Source: Funneliformis mosseae (taxonomy: Eukaryota > Glomeromycota > Glomeromycetes > Glomerales > Glomeraceae). From it: 14,870 nucleotides of DNA. Of the stretch, positions 1 through 8,329 are shown one piece after another. The notes under the pieces are model-generated. The model worked only from the letters and a program-made list of their open reading frames with translations, was not told the DNA's origin and made no database searches. The DNA lies in the NCBI GenBank assembly GCA_910592005.1, contig CAJVPP010002434.1:1-14870 (forward strand). Reading direction: 5' to 3'. The translations under genes and the position numbers were made by a program. Position 1 is the first letter of the stretch; every line of letters starts with the position of its first letter.

Positions 1-146
1 ATTTTCTTTTATACTGGTGATAGTGATTAGTATATAGCGGTGATTATAAAAAGTATATTTTAACATTATAATTTCGGAACATTAAAATTAGGTGATAATA
101 AACAGGATGTGATTATATATAGGGTGATTATAAACAGGGTTGACTG
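1..146 (-). mobile_element. Terminal end of a pogo/Tigger-like DNA transposon or derived MITE
   Basis: Read on the - strand, the sequence begins CAGTCAACCCTGTTTATAAT, directly preceded by TA (147-148 on +). A CAGT-type terminus next to TA fits the pogo/Tigger branch of Tc1/mariner elements, which insert at TA. Behind the terminus lie repeated TTTATAATCACC-like units, as expected for transposase-binding subterminal repeats. Only this end is in the window; the other end and any transposase lie off its left edge, so autonomy cannot be judged. The 172-bp element at 12347-12518 has a related terminus (TAGTCAAC). Family assignment rests on terminus and target site only. Confidence 0.6.
15..139. repeat. 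Subterminal direct repeats GGTGATTATAAA(CAGG)
   Basis: Variants of GGTGATTATAAACAGG occur at 15-28 (degenerate), 39-50, 91-106, 109-119 and 122-139. They share one orientation and irregular spacing, and all lie inside the transposon end. They look like binding sites near the element terminus rather than a tandem satellite. Confidence 0.6.
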
Positions 147-532
147 TATAACTAACAAAAATTCTAACATGTGATATATGAAAATATTTATCCCTCAGGT
201 CACACCTTTCGCATTTCCAATTTTTATAAGTATTCTGTGAAGTTAAGATAGTGAAATACTATTTGTCATACCATTATTTATTACTCTTATTTAAATGTCA
301 TACTTAATATTATAATGTCAGACAAATAGTCATGTATGATGATTTTTTTGTTGATAGTATAAATAAACAATGAACTAATCCATGGCAATTTTAAATTTAC
401 TTTTTAGTTTTTTCTTAGTCTGAACTCTAACAGCTTGAAAAATAAATTCCCATTAGTAAAACAATACCTTCAGAAGAAAAGTGAATTTTTTTATATTTAT
501 ACATATTAATTCTATCTGCTTTTCTACAGGCG
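147..532. other. Intergenic, with one short inverted repeat
   Basis: No gene is supported here. ACTATTTGTC (258-267) and GACAAATAGT (321-330) form a perfect 10-bp inverted pair around a 53-base loop that contains further TGTCATAC-like copies. CG dinucleotides are still present (for example at 210), unlike the desert further right. Confidence 0.4.
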
Positions 533-698
533 TATCCTGACCTTATAAAATCTGTGACAACTAGGATATTTGCTTCCCAGACTCCTTGTAGTATTGTTCT
601 AAAAAGTGGATTTACGATAAAATTTATTTTGTAAAAATAGTAAATGTTACTGTTTTATTTCACAATATAATATTATATTGCTATTATAATCTGATTTT
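533..698. repeat. Diverged direct repeat, copy 1
   Basis: This unit recurs at 737-903 with a near-constant offset of 204-205 bases. Shared blocks include TTTGCTTCC (569), ACTCCTTGTAG (581), the TACTGTT.TATTTCA block near 648-662 and ATATTGCTAT.ATAATCTGA near 676-694. In one + frame, 530-631 is open for 34 codons before a TAA, preceded by an acceptor-like TTTCTACAG. It could therefore be a fossil exon, but no protein family is recognised. Confidence 0.6.
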
Positions 699-736
699 TA
701 GAGAAATCATAAGAATTTTGATCAATATATCAGCAT

Positions 737-903
737 TATTCTAGCTTTGTAAAACCTGCGGTAACTGGAATGTTTGCTTCCTAAACTCCTTGTAGGTATT
801 GTGCTAAAAGCGAGCTCACAACAAAATTCATTTTTACAAAAATGGTAAATATTACTGTTCTATTTCATAGTGTAATACTATATTGCTATCATAATCTGAC
901 TCT
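737..903. repeat. Diverged direct repeat, copy 2
   Basis: This is the second copy of the 533-698 unit, separated by a 38-base spacer. Differences are mostly single-base changes plus a one-base insertion after CTTGTAG, which shifts the frame relative to copy 1. It carries the last CG dinucleotides (755-756 and 811-812) before a 6.7-kb CG-free stretch. Confidence 0.6.
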
Positions 904-2585
904 TTCAATTTCTACAAAAATTTCTATTATTCAAATTTTAATTGCAATAGCAATTCACAAAAATATATTTATAAACCTTATATATATCTATACAAAAGCT
1001 CAATCTTATTTATTTCTCTCCACTTACAAACTATGTAAAAAATTTCATAAGAAAACTTTTTCATTATGAATTAATTTTAAATCTATAGTACTGAAAAATA
1101 AAAATAAGTATATCATAATATAACTAATTTATATAGCATAATGTATAAATATTTGATTAACATAATTAATATATTTAATATATTGATATATATAAAATTA
1201 AAAAATATACATAAAAATAGATTTTATTCAAAAAAAAAATTTTTTTTAGTTATAAGATTTTAAAAAGTTAGAATTATTTTTAGATTATATATAATACTTA
1301 ATTAGTTATATATTACTTTTGGTTTCTTTTACATTTCTTTCAATTCACTTTATTTTTTTTTTTTTGAATTTTTTATTCTTATTATATTTTGACTTATAAT
1401 TATTAATAAATTATTTTTATTGTTAAATTTAACTTTATGTAAAGTATTTCTTGTAACAATCACTATTATATAAATATATAAACTTTTAATATAAACTTTA
1501 TTATTTGATCTATATATTTATTATATAAATTCTAAAAAAATCAAATTAAATATTTTATTTAACTGTTATAATTTTATAAGAATTACATATTAATAATACT
1601 AAACTATATAAATAAAATTTATAGATTTAAATATCTTTAAAATAAATATAATTATCATTAATAATTAATAGTATTTAATTAATTCTAAAATTTAGTAATT
1701 TTAAATTTTTAAGTATTAATAAATATTAAAAAAAATCAGGATAATATTTATGTAAAATATTAAAAAGAATAAAATATAAAAGATTATAATAAAAATTTTC
1801 ATAATTACTAAATAACTATCAAAATCAATAAAATTCCAATTAAAAATATTAATAAAAATATTAAAAAAAAAGAAACTTTAATAGAAAGTATAATAATAAA
1901 TAAAAGTATAACTTTAATAATTAAGAAAATCAAAGATTTTTTACTATTAATAAGTTTAAATTTACATAAATAAGTATTATATAATATTTTATTATTATAG
2001 AAAATATTTATCTAATAAAAAAAGACTATTCAATATTATTAAAAAGATATATATTTATATTATAATAAAAATTAAGAAGGTAATATAATAAAAGATTTTA
2101 TATTTTTTTAAGTAATTTATATTAGATAATTTATATAATAATAAGATACATACCAGAAATTAGCTGATTTTACTTTATTAAAAAACTAATTTCTACTTCT
2201 TATCTGATAATTAATTTTAATTAACTAAAAAAATTATATATAAATACTATAATATCAAAAGTAACTGAAAAGTAAAATAGTTAAATTAAAATAGTTAAAT
2301 AGTAAGTAGTCAAATAATAAATAAAAATTAATAAATAAATTTATCTTTTAATCTATAAATTTTTTTTTTACAATTATTTTAAAATTAATTAATATATGAT
2401 CTATTTGTTATCTTAATATATTATAAATAATTATTATATATAATAATTAATACAATGTAATATGTATAAAATCTATGAAAAATTTATAGAAAAAATATGA
2501 AAAAATTTTATAATATATATGCATATTACAAATAAGTAACACTTTGTAATTATAAATCAAATTATTAAATAATAATATAAGAATA

Positions 2586-2616
<31 letters not shown>

Positions 2617-4612
2617 TAATACTACCTTTATTAAAAATAAAATTCAAGAATATTATGATATCATACTTTTTACTATTTGTTTTCATTAAAGAATTTTATG
2701 TTACATGATTTAATTAATAGTTCTTATCAAACATTTATTTTAAAAACTTTAAATATTCTAAAACAATTTGTCAAGTTTATTGATATTATAATATTACTAC
2801 CAAATATTAAATTACAATATATTACAGTTAAAAAGATCTATAAAAAACTTAGCTAAATATTAACAAATAATAGAAATCACTATAAATGATTCAATAAAAA
2901 TTATATTATTATTTAAGATAAATAAAGAATAAAAAAATATATTAATATAAAATATATGGCTAATAAAGTTAAAATATTATGCTGAAATCTAATCAAAACC
3001 AATAGCAAAAAACAGAAATTGCTAGAAAAGCATTTTATAAAAAAATATGATATTTCAGAAAGACTATCTGCAATTATAAAAGATTTAGATCTATTGCATA
3101 AAATCTATGATAGTATTAAGTTTAAAGTTATTTATATCAAACAAAGAAAAATAATTATAAAAATTAGAATTGTAAAATATTTATATAAAACTTTAAAAAA
3201 AAAATATAAAACTTATCTATTTTATCAATGCTTATTAACTTATCTTCAACCTTAAAATTAATGTATCTTTGCTATATATTATCATTATTATTTAACAAAA
3301 GTTAATCATACTTCTGTAATTTCATATTAATGAACATTACTGTCTAGTTTCTATTAAAGTTATCAGAATATTTATTGAAATTTTTGCTGATAAATTAATT
3401 ATCATCTTCTAAAATAATAAAATAAAGATTAGATTAAATATTTTTATGATTAATTATACATTTATAATAATTCAGTCATTAATGAATCAATAATTATTAA
3501 ATCTCATAATTTTTCAATTAATTCAAAAATAATACTTATATCTTCTATTTATTTAGTTATTAATCTAACTAATTTGAATAATACCCTTATAGTAGTTAAT
3601 TTTTCATACTTTTAAATCAGAATATTTTATTAGAATTTCATCAAAAATATATATAATAGATTTAGAAGTATTATTTTGAATAAAGAATTTTTTATTATCA
3701 TAAAGAAAAAAAATATAATTAGATCTGTTTAAATCATTTTATTAATAATAAATTTGATAAAAACCTAAAACATATAAAAAATATTATTTAATATATTTAT
3801 TTTTCTATTTTCTTAACTTAAATTACTTGATAATTTGTATTTATTTTTTAGATCAAAGTGCTTATAATCTAATTGAATGCAATATAACTTTTTTATCTAC
3901 AAAACTTACTAGTATTATATTATCTATAAAAGAATTTAGATCATATCTAAATAGTTAAAGAATATAATAGATAATAAATTAATATGATAGAATTTTTGAA
4001 TATTTAGAAAAAAAATTATATAATATATGAAAAGAGACAATATATATAGAAACCTATGATAGTAAAATATGTTGATCAGGAAAGATATTTGTTCAATAAT
4101 CTGAAGTCTTTAATATTGTAAGAGTAAATTAAAAATCATATACAAATTTGTTACTATTTATTAGATATAAAAAAATGAAAAAATAAAAAATATTATGATA
4201 ATATAGATTTTTAGATGCTACTATCTTTTAAAATAAGAATAATAGATTCCTTTTTTTAACTATGAAGGAAAAAATGAGCAATTCATTAATTCAATTTATA
4301 CTCTTTAATATTATGATAAACTTAAAATTTTAGAATACAATAGTTATTGCCTTTCAATTTTATGAAATTATATTAATATCTATATTATAGTATATGTAAT
4401 AAATACTTTCTAACTCTTAAGTTTATAGGTAATTATAAATATAATATATATTTTAGATATAGTAATAAGAAATTATAAATCCTTAAGAATAAACTAATAA
4501 GATAGAAATAGGATATATGTTTATTTTATTTAATCTAAATTTTAATGTTACTAAAAATATAGTTTAAAGTAATATTTTGTAAAATTAAATTAAATCAGAT
4601 TTTTATTTTTTA
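904..4612. other. AT-rich desert without supported genes
   Basis: This is mostly A and T with no CG dinucleotide by eye. Two open frames of 75-78 codons (842-1069, 3019-3255) are about the length chance allows in DNA of this size and composition. The second opens only from TTG, and neither shows a known motif. Small local structures occur: homopolymer A/T runs and the stem at 2155-2194. Some stretches (about 2950-3250 and 4020-4200) are slightly less AT-rich and may be transposon fossils, but I cannot name a family. Confidence 0.6.
2155..2194. repeat. Short inverted repeat (hairpin candidate)
   Basis: AGAAATTAG (2155-2163) pairs perfectly with CTAATTTCT (2186-2194) around a 22-base loop. Outside the stem, ATAAGATA on the left and TTCTTATCTGA on the right extend the pairing imperfectly. 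It may be a remnant of a small inverted-repeat element. Chance pairing is common at this composition. Confidence 0.3.
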
Positions 4613-4740
4613 GAATCCAAATCTGATCTAAATTTGATAGATCTATTAAAATCCAGATCTAATCTAAATCTGATAGATTAAATCTTAAATCTGAATCTAA
4701 TAGATCAGTTTAAATTCAAATTTAATTTAATTCATATTTG
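4613..4740. repeat. CTGAT/AATCTGATAGATTA-rich array, left block
   Basis: This is a degenerate short-period repeat built from AAATCTGA, TCTAAATCTGATAGATTA and similar words. The same vocabulary and orientation return at 4941-5055, and the two blocks flank a different tandem repeat. It is low-complexity, CG-free and non-coding. Confidence 0.6.
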
Positions 4741-4794
4741 AAAAGTTTTATTGAAAAATGATTTTTTAATTGTAAAAGAAAATTGAAAAGTTAT

Positions 4795-4935
4795 TTCTTT
4801 TTAATAAAAAGAGCCTTTTTAGTTTTAAAAGAAATTTAAAAATTCATTTTTTTTAATAAAAGAAAATAAAATTTCAGTTTAAAAATTATCTAAAATTTTA
4901 TTTTTTTTAATAAAAGAAACTTTTTTAACTTTAAA
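4795..4935. repeat. Degenerate ~53-bp tandem repeat, about three units
   Basis: The anchor TTAATAAAA recurs at 4801, 4853 and 4907 (spacings 52 and 54). It is preceded by a T run and followed by AGAAA and a TTTTAAAAGAA-like segment. Partial earlier units appear from about 4766. It is a minisatellite-like array between the two CTGAT blocks. Confidence 0.5.
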
Positions 4936-4940
4936 AGAAG

Positions 4941-5055
4941 TTAAATCTAAATTCAGATTTAATAGATTAGATTTAAATCTAAATTTAAATTTGATAAATT
5001 AGATCTAAATCTGAATCTGAATCTGATAGATTAGTTCTGAATCTAAATCTATTTA
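4941..5055. repeat. CTGAT/AATCTGATAGATTA-rich array, right block
   Basis: This block has the same repeat vocabulary as 4613-4740, including a run of three AATCTG hexamers followed by ATAGATTAG. The matching flanks suggest that 4741-4940 was inserted into, or expanded within, one former array. Confidence 0.6.
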
Positions 5056-5705
5056 GAATACTAATTTAAAGCATAAAATATGAAATAAGTTAAATAAAAT
5101 TCTTATAAAGTTGATTCAGATAAAGATTAAAAAAGAAAAAAATTTATATTAGTTTTATAGGATAATATAATAAATTCAGATATTAAAATATCTTTACATA
5201 TAATATATGACTTTATTATAATGTACTGTTATATTATAATATAAAATATAAGAATTAAATAAATATACTTAACATGATTACATATATTATAAAATTCTAA
5301 TTATTATAATTTTGTTATATTAAATGATTAAAACTATTAATATTAATTAAAGTTTTATCTAATCAGAATAAATTTTAACCATACTCATGTGATTTTTACT
5401 AATATTTTAGCCAAATCAAACTGACTAATTATTTTATATTAAAAATATCATATGACTATAACATTTGATATAAAAATTTGATCTGTACTTTCCTTTTAAA
5501 TTAGCTGAGCTCTTATTATGTTCTTAAATTAAAAATTGTATTAAAGAATTTTTATTTATATAATATTATTATAAAAAATTTTTTATTGTTATAAATATTT
5601 ATTATAGTAAAAAAAATTAGCTAGAATTAAAAGTTTATTATAATAAATTTAACTATTATATAGTAATTATATAATTAAAAATTATTTATTAAGATATTAG
5701 ATAAC
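5056..5705. other. AT-rich desert, no gene
   Basis: No coding signal, RNA gene or long repeat is visible. The least AT-rich part, about 5370-5520, includes a short stretch that could be retrotransposon debris, but stop codons interrupt every frame. Confidence 0.5.
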
Positions 5706-5872
5706 TATATAAAAAAAATTACTAGAAAATCAGGCTCTAAGAATTTTTTAATAAAATTTTAATTTTTATTACATTTTAATTTTTAATATTATTAGATTAA
5801 AATATAATAAAACCTTAATTTTAGTCAAAAAAATTCTTAGAATCTAATTTTTCTAATAAACCTTTCTATATA
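5706..5872. mobile_element. MITE candidate with ~60-bp terminal inverted repeats
   Basis: TATATA at 5706-5711 and TATATA at 5867-5872 begin imperfect inverted arms of about 60 bases. The core is perfect: TCTAAGAATTTTTT (5736-5749) pairs with AAAAAATTCTTAGA (5828-5841). Arms this long relative to a ~45-base centre give a foldback structure. No reading frame is present. The superfamily cannot be named from the termini, and its target-site duplication (possibly TATATA or TA) is uncertain. Confidence 0.5.
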
Positions 5873-6780
5873 GCTTAAAATAATCAAATATATTTATAAT
5901 TTATATTATTTACAATATCATAATATGTTCTTATTTTAGATTATATAATTATATATAAGATTATTTATAAATTTATCAAATATTTTATATTTATAATTTA
6001 ACTATTTTGATTAAACTAATAAATTTAATTAATTTTATAAATAAGATTATTCTAAATAATTATTCTGAAAATTTATTTATATAATTTTAATTGTTTCTTA
6101 AAAAATAATTTTTAAATTTTTAATTTTAAATTATAAAAAAAAAAAATCTTAATATCACTAAAAGAGAAAATATTATTTAAAATTTATAAAAATTTATTAA
6201 TATAAAATTATAAAAAAGAACTTAATTAAACTAAATAAGTATTATTATAAAAAATAATTAAATTTCATTAAAAATTTATTAATATAAGAAAAATATCATA
6301 TTAATCTAAAAAATAATTAAAGAATATTATTATAGTTAAATTATTTTAAATAAAAAAATTAATAAAAAAAAAGAGTTCTAGAAAGTATCTAGAAAAGTAA
6401 AAAAAAAAAAAAAAAAAAATAGTAAATTTAAATTATATATAAATAGATTTTATTAATATATAAAATTTTTTAATAATAAACCTATATTTAATTTATAAAT
6501 ATTTAGATTTAAAGTTACATTCAATATAATAAAATATAATACTATAATAGAATATTTTTACAATAATAAGATTATAATACCATGGTTATAATTTATCTAA
6601 ATTATTATAATATAATTATATTATTATAACTTAAATAATTATTATCCTTTAGATTGTAAATATTTATAAGCAAATTTAAATACTTATTTACTATAAATTA
6701 AATTCTGATTTATTTTTATAAAAAATTAAAAATTTTTTTTTTATAAATATATATTATATTATAGTAATTTTTATTTTTAA
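5873..6780. other. AT-rich desert, no gene
   Basis: Nothing coding is seen. Notable local features are the poly(A) run at 6399-6419, preceded by two TCTAGA palindromes, and ACCATGGT at 6569-6576 set in near-symmetrical TATAA flanks. Confidence 0.5.
6399..6419. repeat. Poly(A) tract, 21 A
   Basis: This is the longest homopolymer in the window. It could be the tail of a retroposed sequence on the + strand, but no recognisable element or target-site duplication adjoins it, and slippage in A/T-rich DNA is equally likely. Confidence 0.7.
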
Positions 6781-6946
6781 TTATATGAGATTTTTATAAT
6801 AGAAAAGGAGGAAATAGCTAAAAAAATAAAAAATGTATTAATGCTAAATCTGAACATATTTTAACTTAAAAATCATATTTGGCATATAAAAGTAAAATTG
6901 ATTTTTCTAGTTGTTTTTCTCCTTTCTATTGCAAAGGTCCTATATA
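6781..6946. mobile_element. MITE candidate with ~46-bp terminal inverted repeats
   Basis: The left arm 6781-6827 contains AATAGAAAAGGAGG. The right arm 6901-6946 contains TCTCCTTTCTATT and, beyond it, TATATAA, which pairs with the TTATAT of the left arm. Pairing is imperfect, with a few one-base gaps, over about 46 bases. The 73-base centre has no open frame. G-rich GGAGG in this background makes the arms conspicuous. Confidence 0.5.
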
Positions 6947-7297
6947 ATAAATAATTTAAAGTTATTTATAAGCTAAAAATTTGTAATTTTTAAAAATTTT
7001 ATTATTAATCTTTAATAATCTTATTAACTTTTACTTTTAGTAATATTAATTATAATAAAATATTATAATAAAAAATAATTTAATTATTATAATTTTTATG
7101 TTTATTAAGAAGTTTTATAATTTTTATTAGTAATAAAGTAATTTAATTAATTTATAAACATATGAACTTTAAAGAAATTTCAAATATTTTTATAATAAAT
7201 TTTTAATTTTAATTTTTAAAAATTGAATTATTTAATTATTATATATTTAAAATCTATTTTTAATATTTTATTAAATAATTAACACTTTTTTTTTTAA

Positions 7298-7324
7298 GTT
7301 TGCAGGCAAATTTGCCTGCTAAAC
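7298..7324. repeat. Perfect 18-bp GC-rich palindrome with extended arms
   Basis: GCAGGCAAATTTGCCTGC (7302-7319) is a perfect palindrome. GTTT on the left and AAAC on the right, offset by one T, extend it to nearly 27 bases. It sits in DNA that is otherwise almost only A and T. Possible explanations are two abutting transposon termini, a dyad protein-binding site or a cruciform-forming scar. Confidence 0.75.
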
Positions 7325-7920
7325 AATTTAAGGATAAACAATATTTATATATATACAAAATTTTATTTTTATAGTTAATTATTTATTATTTTATAAACTA
7401 ATTAACTTTATAAATAAATATAATAAATAATAATTATAATAATTATATAAATAATTATTGTAAAACAAATCTTTAAATAATTTTTAAAAAAAACCGAATT
7501 TAAAAGCAATTCTAAGTTTTTTTATAATTTACTTATCATATTCTTCTGATTTTAAGTAACAATTGTGACTTTTGATAAAAATCCTTAAAAATAAAAATAA
7601 AAATCGCCTCTAATTTGAAAATTTTTATCATATTTTATATTTTATTTACATCATCTAGCTAAATCACCATCTTTATCTACAATTCCCTAAGTATAAGTCA
7701 TCATTACAGAGCACAAAAAAAATCCGAAAATAAGTTTTGAATTAAAGCATTATTCTAAAATTTAGTAAATTTTTCCTTTAAAAAGTGATGCTTAAAATTG
7801 GTATCTTAACTACTTTATTATTTATTAATATGAATTTAGTTTATCATTAGTAAGATTAGCCTTAATATTTTTTAATTATTTCTTTAATTTAGAACTTGCA
7901 AAGTTATATAAAAAAGATTA
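7325..7920. other. Distal upstream flank of the septin gene
   Basis: No gene is seen. CG dinucleotides reappear from 7495, marking the edge of the preserved gene island. TGATAAAAAT (7573-7582) and ATTTTTATCA (7621-7630) form a 10-bp inverted pair. A/T content falls gradually towards the promoter. No upstream gene on either strand is visible, so the septin appears to have its own promoter. Confidence 0.5.
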
Positions 7921-7977
7921 TATCGATCTATACACGTGACACGGTTTGAAATTCACGTGACGTGAAGTTGGTCGATA
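7921..7977. promoter_or_regulatory. Paired CACGTGAC elements within an inverted TATCGA frame
   Basis: CACGTGAC occurs at 7933-7940 and again at 7954-7961. The 21-base spacing is two helical turns, placing both sites on one DNA face. CACGTG is the E-box core bound by bHLH factors, and its complement GTCACGTG matches the Cbf1-type site known from yeast. The second copy runs into TGACGTGA (7958-7965), resembling a CRE/bZIP site. TATCGA (7921-7926) and TCGATA (7972-7977) flank the cluster symmetrically. It lies about 370-400 bases before the septin ATG. Function is inferred; the repeats are seen. Confidence 0.5.
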
Positions 7978-8107
7978 ATGTAATACCTAATTTTAAAAAC
8001 ACAATGCTTGTACAACCATGCAATTTTATTTTGTACTACATTTCACGTTGGATTCTCATGTCGTAATACATTTCCTTCTTAGGAGATTCCTTTTAGTCTC
8101 CTCAAAT

Positions 8108-8113
8108 GATTGG
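8108..8113 (-). promoter_or_regulatory. Possible CCAAT box (inverted)
   Basis: GATTGG on + reads CCAATC on -, a candidate HAP/NF-Y-type site. It lies about 170 bases upstream of the pyrimidine-rich leader, a plausible distance for a fungal promoter. A single short match; low confidence. Confidence 0.25.
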
Positions 8114-8277
8114 TTGATTGTTTTTGTCACCTCAATTGATTATTTCCTCGAAAAGAGCAAAAAATTTTATCTTTACTTCATACAAACCTTTCGATTTTTC
8201 CAACAAAAAAAGTCCCTTAAACACCAAAAGAATTTTTTTGTCCTTATAACAGAGTTATTTATTAATTGACTAACCCA

Positions 8278-8329
8278 TTCGCCTCTCTTTTGACTCACCA
8301 ACAACTTCATCTCGTGCTTCACATCAATA
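8278..8329 (+). promoter_or_regulatory. Pyrimidine-rich leader / likely transcription start zone
   Basis: A C/T-rich stretch (CGCCTCTCTTTT and following) ends just before the septin start codon. In fungi such tracts often mark transcription initiation. No ATG occurs between the in-frame stop TGA (8291-8293) and ATG 8330, supporting that start codon. The exact cap site cannot be read from sequence. Confidence 0.4.

Noticed and set aside
842..1069. 75-codon open frame on +
   Set aside because: It starts inside repeat copy 2, encodes a low-complexity Ile/Leu/Lys-rich peptide with no motif, and its length is near chance expectation for several kb of AT-rich sequence read in six frames.
3019..3255. 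78-codon open frame on +
   Set aside because: It opens only from TTG, lies in CG-free decayed DNA, is Lys/Ile/Tyr-rich with no recognised domain, and is about as long as chance allows here. It could be a transposon fossil but cannot be supported.
5380..5430. Possible decayed Copia-type polyprotein tail (an ILAKS-like string in one + frame)
   Set aside because: It is only about a dozen codons, with stops on both sides and no LTR, RNase H or RT motif nearby; too weak to annotate.
6399..6419. Poly(A) tract as proof of a retroposon
   Set aside because: No upstream element body or flanking target-site duplication is seen; homopolymer slippage is sufficient.
7905..7914. TATATAAAAA as a TATA box
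   Set aside because: Such words are everywhere at this base composition, and its position upstream of the E-box pair does not fit the likely start zone.
8018..8269. 83-codon open frame upstream of the septin
   Set aside because: It lies in the promoter/leader region with no conserved motif or plausible splice into the septin, and it ends before the pyrimidine-rich start zone.
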